Assembly (NCBI RefSeq): GCF_024586455.1
Contig: NC_065922.1
Coordinates: 77,111,106-77,175,105 of the forward strand
Source of the DNA: Bactrocera neohumeralis
Taxonomy: Eukaryota; Arthropoda; Insecta; Diptera; Tephritidae
Reading direction: 5' to 3'
DNA length: 64,000 nt
A model generated the notes under the pieces. That model saw nothing but the letters and a program-made list of their open reading frames with translations. It did no database searches and was not told where the DNA came from. Shown here in pieces: positions 54,601-64,000 of this stretch (its first letter is position 1; each line of letters begins with the position of its first letter). The translations under genes were made by a program, and so were the position numbers.

Positions 54601-56454
54601 TCAGAGGAGCTGATTTCGGTGCGTAGCGTGTTGATTTGTGTGCGCGAATCATTCAGTTTCTCAGTTTGGCGACACAGTGTCTGAAAGAGCACATCCTTCT
54701 CTTCGGCTAAACGTTCGTTCTCCGCCTGTGCATCACTCAACTGGGCCTGCAAATCGGCTAGCTCTTGAAGTGTGGCCTGCAGTTCTTCATTGGTCGAATA
54801 GTGCGTCTCCTCCATTTGTATGATCTTATCTTGCAGGCAGGCGACGGAAATTTCACTTGATGAGGAGTGCTTGTCCCAATCGGGCGTGAGACAGGGTGTG
54901 CCCACGTCATTGTCGGTAGTCTACAAGCCGTGGAAGAACAGTTAAAATTGTTTATAAATCAATAATGTAAAATATTTTTATTTTTGAAAACCTTCCGCTG
55001 AACGAGAAGGTTGGACAAACCAATAGACTATTGGTCAACTTACACTTGGCAGCGCAATTGAAGCCGGCGCCGAACTATGCAATCGCTGCGAGTCTTGTAT
55101 GATTTGGTGTTTCTCCGCGTCTGATAATGGCGAGTTGACAACATCACGCAAACGATTGCGCAACGATTCATTCTCGTACTTGAGATTTGTCACCTCCAAT
55201 TGACTTTTCTCGTGCTGGCTCTGTGCGCAAGAGGAAGAAAAAAAAATAATATGAAAATACGACGTTGTGGCATGCCATTTAAAGTGTCGGCGTTAATTAA
55301 ATCACACTACTTGCAGCTGACAATTAAATAACTGTAAATCACCTGCACTATGCAAAGTTGCATTGCGGTGCAGAAATAGCGCAAACAGCTTGATTGTTGT
55401 TGCTGTGTGTATTTACCAGAGATTTACAGTTATTTAATGGCGATATTCTTCTGCAAAAAATTGATCCCCCACCTGCATCTTGAGCAGCTCCGCCTTCAAT
55501 TTACCCACTTCGGCCTGATACGGCAGCAGTTCGGCAATGCGCGCTTCCAGCAATGATTTTTCGTGACCCAGACGCTCCAGCTGCGCCTGCAGATCCTGCA
55601 TTTTGTTGTTAGCCTGCCACGAGGGTGTCGAAAACATTATTCGAATTTGAAACAAATTAAGTAAATGTTTTTGTATCCGTATTGTTATACTGACGTACCT
55701 CTAACAATTGTTGCTGATGTTGTTGTTGCTGTTGCAATAGTTGCTCGTTGTTAATGAATTGCTGATAATTGGCCGCATTCAACTTGTACAAATCTATGCC
55801 CGCTTCGGCTGGCGTCGGCAGCGCCACTTGCCCAATGGACGCGCTAATCAATTCGCCGCCGGTGGTATAATTGTTATTGGTTGCTGCGGCGGCGGCGGCT
55901 GCTGCAGCTGTATTAACCGCGGAATTGTGACTTCCCGGCGCAGCGGCTATTGTCGTCATTACATTGCCAACTGGTGCGGCAGCGACCACGACTTCAGCGC
56001 GTGCTGGCGGCACTTGTGGCTGCGCTGTCGCTGTCGTTGGCAATTGTTTTGGCTGCTTCTGACCCTTCTTGCCGGTGCCGGCGACCTTTGGCTTCTTGTG
56101 TGGCAAAGTATTGGCGCTGTTGGCGCCGCTCAGCTGCGCTGCGTTGCTATTATTGTTGGCGTGGCGCAGCGACTCCGGTGTGCGACTGCGCGTGCGCGCT
56201 GCTAGTGGTGTAACGATATTCAAATCACCGTCGCCTACGTCGACGCCGCGTTCTGTGATCGGATCGATGGGCGGATAAAATGTGGCTGTGTTGGCGGCTG
56301 CGACGGCCGTCGGTGCGGCGGGCTCCTGACTGCTGCTGCCGACCGTATTCAGCGATGTGGTGGACTGCGATTTGTGACGGCTGTTGGAGGAGGAATGCTT
56401 CGAGGAGCCCGAGGGTCCTTGCCCTCTGCGGAACAACGATTTCAATTTGATCAT
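51624..56454 (-). CDS. Cytospin/SPECC1L orthologue (11 coding exons)
   Basis: Exons 56454-55699, 55613-55473, 55220-55044, 54920-53988, 53925-53782, 53723-53543, 53469-53321, 52544-52413, 52350-52158, 52060-51786 and 51713-51624 close to 1056 aa. Start MIKLKSLFRRGQG; residues ~5-250 are low-complexity (Ser, Ala and His/Gln runs). A central ~500-residue coiled coil follows, including SSSEISVACLQDKI and ANDFKTEALSAREQ, both matching cytospins. LSVKTLIESIENNK precedes the C-terminal calponin-homology domain (RNALLKWCQNKTVGYRNIDITNFSSSWNDGLALCAILHSYLP.. to VTAIYKHFET). By family it links actin and microtubules and works in cell adhesion and morphogenesis (Drosophila CG13366-like). No lesions. A further 5' UTR exon is likely. 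Confidence 0.94.
52981..53083. mobile_element. 103-bp dispersed element in a cytospin intron, with 12-bp target duplication
   Basis: CGCTTTTAGTCG at 52969-52980 and again at 53084-53095 flanks a segment running from CTGTTGTTGTTGTAGTGG to GACGTTGGAACGC. The inner AAAAATCCGGGCCCGTTCCGG part recurs, inverted and diverged, at 61660-61715. Looks like a SINE-like or truncated retroposed repeat. Confidence 0.75.
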
Positions 56455-56874
56455 TGTGTTTTAAATACAGTTACGAGTTAATTAAATTTAGTTTTGGGAG
56501 TGGGAACTTGTGGGCGAAGGAGAGGTGCGTGGGCTGCTGATGCGAAATTGTGCGTTCTTTGCTAGTTGCTAGGATGGTGCGCCTTTTTTGCGCGTAATTC
56601 GCTTTTATTTGAAAATTATGCAACGTTTTACACTTCAAATGTTTAATGTCTTTTCTTAATTATCTGCTAATCGTGTCTTTTAGCAATTTAATTTTCATTT
56701 TTTACGGTAATAAAATTATCTGACGAGTCTTTGTTTTAGGCTGTTTGCATTCGTTCATTGTCGTTTTTTCTGAATTACGAGAAAAAATTTGTATGAAATT
56801 ATTTGCTAAAACGCTGTGCACATTGGTCCCTTAGGAGTTTTCAATAGAAAGATTCTGTGAAAGATTAATGGTCC
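56455..56874. promoter_or_regulatory. 5' leader and upstream region of the cytospin gene
   Basis: Immediate upstream DNA, AT-rich, without an obvious TATA box. It could also contain the splice acceptor of a non-coding first exon. Confidence 0.4.
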
Positions 56875-57230
56875 TTCGCGCGTTGGACACGGCGAATATC
56901 GCATTCGATGGAACGATGAGCTGTATGAGTTATACGACGACATAGACATAGTTCAGCGAATATAGAGACAATGGCTAGATCATGTCGTACGTATGGACGA
57001 AAACACTCCAGCTCTGAAAGTATTCGACGCAATACCCGCTAGGGGAAGCAGATGAAGTGGAAGACCTCCACTCCGTTGGAAAGACCAGGTGGAGAAGGAC
57101 CTGGCTTCGCTTGGCATTTCTAATTATTGCCACGTTGCGGAAAGAAGAAACGACTGGCGCGCTGTTGTTGACTCGGCTATAATCGCGTAAGCGGTGTCTA
57201 CGCCAGTAAAGAAGAAGAAGAAGAACCCCT
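56875..57230 (+). mobile_element. Truncated LINE 3' end
   Basis: Plus-strand frames with shifts read YRIRWNDELYELYDDIDIVQRI, WLDHVVRMDENTPALKVFDA and SGRPPLRWKDQVEKDLASLGIS. The ELYEL..DIVQRI..RWLGHVVRM..GRP..RW.D pattern is the C-terminus of endonuclease/reverse-transcriptase LINE proteins common in Diptera. A GAA repeat (GAAGAAGAAGAAGAA at about 57211) forms the 3' tail. 5' truncated and dead. Confidence 0.85.
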
Positions 57231-57479
57231 GCCTTAAAATTGTTATTTTTGTGAAGTAAATAAAACCCAGTGATGTCAAGCTCTCATCACGCAATAGCAT
57301 TATCACATCCATCGCTCAGTTTTCATTTTGCTTGCCCTCAATGGGTTAATCAAAGCAAAGCACAGCACAATAATTTGATTGTACTCGAATGAATGACCAT
57401 GCAACATGCACGAGTATGACAATAAGTAGCATTGTGGCATTGTGTGTTGTCTCCATTTTCGTATCACATCGACATTTCA

Positions 57480-57830
57480 CAAGCTGAAACCGCCGACTTC
57501 GGACCGGTATAGCGTATAGCTGCCATACAAACTGAGCGATTGGAATCAAGTGCTTGTATGGAAGGCCTTTTCATTTGACGAGATATCTCCACGAAATTTG
57601 GCATGGGTTATTGCTAAGGCAATGGGCGCAATAGACCTTAGGTCGCGGTGTATACCTCATTCTCCAATCGAATGGTGTAATCTTTGAAGAAATTGGGCAG
57701 GTCGGATCACTGTAGCATATAGCTGCCATACAAACTGACCGATCGGTATCAAGTTCTTGAAAGGAATTCGTGAAGGGTCTTTTAGGTGAATTTAAAGTTT
57801 TTTCTTGTTCTATACTATGCTATGCTCTAA
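57480..57830. repeat. Dispersed 'CATATAGCTGCCATACAAACTG' repeat, two units
   Basis: TATAGCTGCCATACAAACTG followed by GAYYGRWATCAAGT.CTTG at about 57516 and 57718, then GAGATATCTCCACGAAATTTGGCATGGGTTATTGC. Same family as 59400-59810 on the same strand. Confidence 0.75.
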
Positions 57831-59164
57831 GGAATGCACCTGTGAAGGGTTTTTATTATATATATGAAATTCTTAGGCGATAATTGATTGATTTTTCACG
57901 ACCCTGCTAAAAAATCTACTTTTTTTTACGATTAATATAATAAATTTAAAGAAAGTTAAGTTTTAATAATTCGCTACAGGATTTGCCAATCCTATTGTAT
58001 GTACACGCGTATGTAAACAGGAAGGCTAATAAAAATAAATAAGCTGAAATCCAAACGGCGCTGTGTCGAGCATAATTAATAAGAACGTGCTGACGATCGA
58101 AAATTGGCGGAAGAGCGCTTTTGCGACAACGTCTGCTTACGTATATGAGTGTGTATGGGAAAACGACGTAAGACTGTCTTAAACTGCGCAGCCTTATTGT
58201 TCAATAAACAATGTGTGGTGGTGTGGCAGAAAAATAAATGATGGAAACTATTCGACAGAATAGAGATAAAAAAGCGCTTAAATCGACTTTTGGGCGATAA
58301 CAGTGGTAGCTAAAAATAAAACAAAACTGCAAGCATAGATAAAATGCGAGGGGATTTTTGTTCATATTTTTTAAATTCATTCAAGCATATTTTATTTGCG
58401 ATTTTCTACTTCTGAGCTCAAATATTTGTAACCACAATTTTTTCACGCGCTTTGAGTTAGCGCAAATCCGCGATGGTCACTGGCAACCACATGATTCCGC
58501 CAATTCAATGTCAGCGTCGTCGTTTTTTCGTGCTTAATTACTCCTGAGCCATATCTGGTGGCAATCGTGTTGCTGTTTTCTAATTGACGTTCTACGTCCC
58601 AATGAAAAACGTAAAAACATGTGATTTTTGTATAGGTCTATATGTATTTGGATTGATCACCACCTGCGCATAATAATCATACGTCTTGGTGCTTCAATTC
58701 CAATCAGTAATACATTAACAAAATTTTATACATACATACATACTTATGTACGCATGCATTTCTATGTTAATCTAATGTTTTTTTTATTATTATTTATATT
58801 TTTACACTAATTTGTGCTCTTGCTGGCATTATTGCTCTTTGGTTGCACACTCTGTGCATGGCTGGAGCACACACACTCACATGTATACCTGTATGTAGTT
58901 ACATACTATGCATGTAGATAAGCGCTGAAATTACTCAGGTGAAGCGTTGTGCTCATTTACGCTAATATTCGTTACTTTCCTCGACATTTTTTGTCTTTTA
59001 AGTAATTTATTTGTGCTTATTTTGGTGATTTTTTTTTTCTTTTTAATCATTGACTCGAGTATTTGCTTTTCTTTTAATGAGTCAAATGGCAGACACAACA
59101 GCTACTTTGTGTGTCATTAGCCATAGGCAAGTCTTGCAGCTATTGGTAATGGACGAAAGCAGCG
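57831..59164. other. Upstream non-coding stretch
   Basis: No gene. Contains CATACATACATAC microsatellite (58732) and otherwise unique-looking sequence. Confidence 0.5.
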
Positions 59165-59399
59165 GTTGCCAAACTTTTCACTGATATATCTATTCGTAAT
59201 GGACGAAACCTTTCACTGACGCATCCGAATGCCACTAGAAAGTACTGCAAGAAAACAGACAATAGTCAAACCCAAGTAATATTCGAGTGTGATAATAAGG
59301 TAACCGCTCAACCTGCTTGTATATACGCGAACTAGTCGCTCAGTTTTTGAGATATCGATCTGAAATTTTGCATACGTTGTTTTTTCCTGAAGAATCTGC

Positions 59400-59815
59400 T
59401 TATTTGTCGAAATTGCCAATATAGGGCCACTGTAGCATATAGTAGTCATACAAACGGACCGTTCAAAATCAAGTTTTTGTACGGAAAACTTTTTTATTTG
59501 ACGAGAATACGCAAGAAATTTGGCATGAGTTATTGTCTAAGGCGATAATACAACCTCCGAACAAATTGTTTCGATTGGACCACTATAACATATAGCTGTC
59601 ATACAAACTGGCCGATCAAAATCAAGTTCTTGAATGGAAAACTTTTTTATTTGACGATATAGCTTCACGAAATTTGTCGCTGATTTTTGCCTAAGGCTGA
59701 ACAGATTTTGTTCAGATGGGACCACTATAGCATATAGCCATATAAACTGAACGGTCAAAATCAAGACAAAGATCTTTTTTTTGCTTTTCAGGCGTACTTT
59801 GGGAACCACTGCGTG
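59400..59815. repeat. Tandem array of the same repeat, ~155-bp unit, 3 copies
   Basis: GGRCCACTRTARCATATAG starts at about 59424, 59578 and 59719. It is followed by TCATACAAAC.G.CCG.TC, CAAAATCAAG and ACTTTTTTATTTGACGA. The third unit is cut short at 59770. Confidence 0.8.
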
Positions 59816-61650
59816 CCGGTAAAGCAGTTAGTCATACAAAAACACTTACTTGTATGTACATATGTATGCTTGTTGGTGTGCAGTGATAGATAGCCTACTA
59901 CTAACCCATTAAAATATACGGTCTAAAGAATTTTTGTACGTATGTATGTATGTCCCCTATGTAGTTGACGGAATAAAAGGTTTCTCTTTCAAACACAGAG
60001 ATAATACTTTGATGTTGTCTGAGGAACCCACTTAGGTAGCAAGTAAATCACTATTTCAAATTTTCTACACATTTCGTTCGCATTATGTTCAAAATCGGTT
60101 CCATGCTTTACAAGCACATGCAGCGAGCGGTTCAAATCCACTTGTGTATGTATGTATGTATGTAAGATTTCAATTTATATATTCTCTTTGCCACTTTTCA
60201 TATTCCACACTTTTCGTATTTGGCATTTGCTTTTCACTCTGCTTGTTCTTATTGCAATACTTATCCTTCTTTAAAGTATAGCTTTTGTTGACTCCAACGT
60301 TGCAACCAGCGCGCTAAGTGCAGCGGCAGCCAAATAAACAAGCTTTACAATTGCAGTAGTGCTCTTCGCACCGCTTCGTGCCGCCCCGCACTCAATGTAC
60401 TTGTTGCTGTCGTAGTGCAGCCACCGCTTGCCGCGCTGCTAGCTTATAGTCTCCACACAGTTAGCGTCATGACACACTGCAGGCTCCATGCAACTCTGGC
60501 TGTGGCTCTGACGGCTTTGACTCCATTGTTAATGCTCTGTACGCTTTGTTTTATTATACAGTATGGCCCGCACTAACATTTTCACTTCGACACAGTGCTG
60601 ACGGATATGTCTATGCAATTGTTGTTGCTGCCACTGCTACTTTGTATGCTTCCCTTGCTTGATTTATGCAGCAATAATGGCTGTTTGTAGCGCTTGTTCG
60701 TAATAAATACGAGTACTTTCTTATGAGATACTGACTTTTCCTTCATCACTGCCTGTTTTCTTTCTGTATTCTGCTTTTAACATGATTCTCATGTGACTTA
60801 CACATGTATAGCAGCTGGCAGCTACTCTTGACCTAGCTGTGTTTTGAATAAAAGATTGCATTTGGAGAAATCCTCAGGCGGAGCGAATGAAATCTGGGCA
60901 GAAGAATGAGAAACCTATATATAGATGAACTATTTTGACTGGAATGGTGCTTGAAAGTCTCGAGTGAAGGCAAAACACTTCTCTATTCCGAACTTCAACG
61001 GAGACAATCTTCGACGCGACGTAACAAAAAGAGTTCTATTCGTAGATCTAAAGCTTACAAAGCGTGATCAATGTGTGGGGCTTGAGTTACATAACTCTTC
61101 TTGCGATTCCGACTGAGTTATTTATTTGTCTTGGTTTTTTTCTGAATGCATAAAATGTCCGGTTTCTATTATCCATCATGATCTCTCGACGCTTGGTATA
61201 TCCTGAACAGAATATACTAAGTTTGCCACTGGAGGAGTGCAGAATATACCTAGCAACTACGATATGCGAAAGTTAATTAGTTCCAATTCAAAACTGCTTG
61301 AGTCTGTCTTAAGTCCCACTTAGTTTAAGTTTTTTGATTCACATTATTCTTATTTCTTTCGTTGCAGATTGTTTCTATCATCTAGTTTGACGACTTTTAA
61401 CAGCTTTGCAACAGCTGCTTAATGAGACCAAGACAGTAGGGTCTTATAATGAATAGACTCAAGTTTCGTTTGAAGTTATCGGACTTTTTTTGAAACACAC
61501 AGAAGAAATCGTCAGACCTTATTATGTATCAGTCTGACGAGCTACGTCTGTTCAGTCATGAATGTCTGTCTGTCTGTACGATGCACACGTTTTTTACCGC
61601 CCATGAAATACGTGTTTGTCGAAACCACCTATATCTATATACCTGTTCAC
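59816..61650. other. Upstream non-coding stretch
   Basis: No gene recognised. Several TATG microsatellites (59938, 60144) and a GC-richer segment at 60290-60450. Short ORFs here look random. Confidence 0.5.
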
Positions 61651-61654
61651 CGAT

Positions 61655-61720
61655 TACCACGACAGCCGGTTCTACGCACCGGAATTGACCCGGATTTTGT
61701 CCGGCCAGGGCTGTTTTTTG
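61655..61720. repeat. Second, inverted copy of the cytospin-intron repeat
   Basis: ACGACAGCCGGTTCTACG..CCGGAA..CCCGGATTTT..CCAGGG corresponds to the reverse complement of 53015-53080. Diverged. Confidence 0.6.
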
Positions 61721-63820
61721 GCGATCTAACCTCGTTTGAATCGGTGAGTATTAATTTTAAATATTATCTGTTTCCAAAAAAAATGGGTTTTAACTATTTT
61801 TATCTGGCCAATGACTATCAACTCGGCACCATACCTTAAATTATTTCTGGAATGTTTTCTACCATTACAACAACAGCAACATCGTTCAAAATTATGTTCT
61901 TGTAATGAAATCTCTTTTATTTGACAACAACTGTTTATTCTTCGCTTTTTATAAAGAATTACATATATAAGTTTGTACTAGTTTTGTAGCCTGTCTGACA
62001 AGTTTCGAAATTCACCCACAAAACAAATTAGAGAATTTATACAATTTACAAACGAAAAATTCACGTGAAATTTGAGGTTAGGACGCGTATTGAACAGTCC
62101 ACCCATATTCCTGCGATTTTTAATTGTTTTTTGCGTTGTAGTGCTTAAGTAGTGCTTCCTTTTTAGCGGTTTTGTAGTGAAAGTAAAGCAGCCAATGCTT
62201 GAAGAGCGTGATTGAAAGCTTCAAAATTTAAAATATGCCGAAAAAATCACTATAAAAATTTTCGCAAATAAAATATGTAAGCGTCCACTTGCTCTGGGCA
62301 ATTCCGCACGTGTGGATTAAGTGTAAACCATATAAATGATTGATTGAATGAATGCTTGAGTTGATTACTTGAAAATGTTATGACACCAAATTTGGTTTAA
62401 GCGGTTTATTGTGCATAGACAATACATATAAGCTTGTAAGTTTATCTTTATGCGAGCATACGTTTAAGTAGGCGGAGATACCGTTGAAATGGAGACAAGC
62501 GAATCGATAAGCAAGTAAAGAAGAAATACGTTGGAGGTTAATAAAACCCTCCAATTGGCTTGTAATAAAAGTAGTAAGCGCCTACAGACATACATACATG
62601 CCGCCAACTATTTGTGAACTCGTATTACAAATTGTATGTAAATGGAAAATTTCTAAGAACTCAAAGCAAAGAATAAAAAAGTTGAGTCGTAAAAAATACC
62701 AGAAAATGTGGACTGATAAGTAAGGGCGTAATAAAATTAAATTAAAAGTATTAAAGCTACATCAAAGACAGTTTAAAACGGCAAGGACGCTGTGGAGCCA
62801 AAACAAGCTTATTCGTCGCAGCAATGCAACGCATGACCTTGAGCGCTTTGCAAGTCCAAAAGCCAACATTTTCCATTTTTGGACCTTGTAAATCAAAACA
62901 AACTCATTTGCATACACAAAAATTCAAAACCTGAATTTGTTGTTGTAGCAATACAACAAAAACCAAACTGCGTATTATTTCTTACATAAAAGTAAAAAGA
63001 AAAAAGTTTCTTTAAACCGCACAGACAAAACGCTGCGCAACTTTGGCGCTTATTTATCCATATTTTTGTTGTTGTTTTTTTATTGAATTTTGTAATGGCT
63101 TTTTGTTGCATAAATTATTGATTTCTAGTGAAACTTCGCAGGCAAGTGGCAAACGATAAGTAAATAACAGTAAGAATGAGCGAGTTGGTCGCTCAGGTGC
63201 GTAAGTGCGCCGAGATGTTTTGTTGTTTAAGAATATTAAATGCTTTTCAGTTTCATTTTATTTACACATCAGCTCATCTCTGTACATAGACTTGTCACTC
63301 TTTCTAATACATACATACATTCATACATATGTACACTCATATTCGTGTGTTGCTTGATATCTTCCATGCCATCATAAATCATATACATATGTATGTATAT
63401 AGTCATTTACTCATAAAGCAACCGACAACAAGCTGAAAACCACAATTCATAAGGCAGCTAAGATTAACGCTAATGAATCAGCGTTGAGCGAAGGGCGCAG
63501 CAAATAGACAAGACAGTGGAGCGAGTGTGCGCAGCGCAGCGCGAGAGAAGTGACAGCTGCTGTTTGACAGCTGTTGCGCATAAATGTGTTATCTATTAAA
63601 CTCCAGTGCGGTTTTTCCCTCCGATTTCTTTAAAAATTTAGGAAGAGCGGAATATATTTGCTTGGAATAGCAAGCCTAAACTAATAATTTGAAATGAGGT
63701 TTTCATTACGTGCTTAAAGTTTTCCCTTGTTAGCTTTGAATGCAACTGCCTATCATTTAAATTGGGCTATCTCAAAACATTTCTATGCTAAGAGCCTGAG
63801 AATCTTTAGTACTGTTCTTG
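61721..63820. other. Upstream non-coding stretch
   Basis: No gene recognised. ACATACATACAT microsatellite near 63310; a run GCGCAGCGCAGCGCG at about 63530. Confidence 0.5.
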
Positions 63821-63824
63821 TTGT

Positions 63825-64000
63825 TGTTTTAACGATTATTCAATCCCCGTTAGGATGGTAAGGATTATCTAAGTTAACGTCGACGTCATCTAACGGGAGG
63901 CCCAAGAAACGTGCTGTTTCGACGGGATCGGACCAAAGGGTGTCAGATGAGTGGAGACTCATTGCACGCAGGACATACATATGTTGGATATGTTAGACCC
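63825..64000. repeat. Probable dispersed repeat at the window edge
   Basis: Starts TTGTTGTTGTTTTAACGA and goes on AACGGGAGGCCCAAGAAACG, GACGGGATCGGACC. Its beginning resembles the start of the 52981 repeat. I associate such sequences with dispersed repeats in tephritid genomes; only this copy is in the window. Confidence 0.4.

Noticed and set aside
55741..56278. Plus-strand ORFs of up to 154 codons opposite cytospin exon 1
   Set aside because: They are rich in Trp, Cys, Arg and Leu because they are antisense to Gln/Ala/Ser low-complexity codons.
57124..57549. Minus-strand ORFs of 60-70 codons
   Set aside because: They are antisense to the LINE tail or across dispersed repeats.
59213..59809. 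Minus-strand short ORFs with a shared VCMTAICYSGPI phrase
   Set aside because: The shared phrase is the translation of the 155-bp tandem repeat, not a protein family.
61558..61839. 93-codon plus-strand ORF
   Set aside because: It crosses a copy of a dispersed repeat, has low-information composition and resembles no family.

Overview
The window is eukaryotic and AT-rich. It has spliced genes with GT..AG introns, fly-type orthologues and dense insect transposons, and I read it as the genome of a tephritid fruit fly, most likely Bactrocera or a close relative. The strongest clue is a TTAA-flanked piggyBac at 27257-29554 that closely resembles the Trichoplusia ni element; near-identical elements are known from the B. 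dorsalis group. The species call is inference. No bacterial, viral or CRISPR features were seen, and no tRNA or rRNA genes.

Host genes lie at the two ends. At the left are the cohesin kleisin Rad21/verthandi (170-2341, minus), the 5' half of an ERGIC2-type ER-Golgi cargo protein (3762-3052, minus) and, divergently from a shared 334-bp promoter gap, a COMMD10-type COMM-domain protein (4097-4863, plus). At the right is an 11-exon cytospin/SPECC1L orthologue (56454-51624, minus) with a low-complexity N-terminus, long coiled coils and a C-terminal calponin-homology domain. Its upstream 7.5 kb holds only a LINE tail, dispersed repeats and microsatellites.

About 45 kb between them (6-51 kb) is a graveyard of nested mobile elements: three piggyBac superfamily elements, a decayed hAT, a Helitron with Rep and helicase domains, BEL/Pao LTRs and pol/gag scraps, three resolvable Tc1-type elements with terminal repeats and target duplications (one with an intact transposase), a fourth Tc1 fragment, a PIF/Harbinger with both its genes, a pogo/jerky-like fragment, a DUF4817 mariner relative, and several MITEs. 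Around 29.7-36 kb the insertion order can be read from target-site duplications.

The least explained material is (i) a repeated protein family in two separated halves (16.0-17.8, 22.5-23.3 and 44.3-44.9 kb) associated with 34-bp ends beginning GGGTGGGTCGATTCC and a TA target duplication, which looks like a DNA transposon family I cannot name; (ii) 254-bp satellite arrays at two distant places, each running into the same ORF of that family; (iii) a spliced, unrecognised insect gene at 26681-25080; and (iv) a Harbinger whose long inverted repeats duplicate the promoter and first exon of its Myb-like gene. Exon boundaries were worked out by hand from splice consensus and reading-frame closure.
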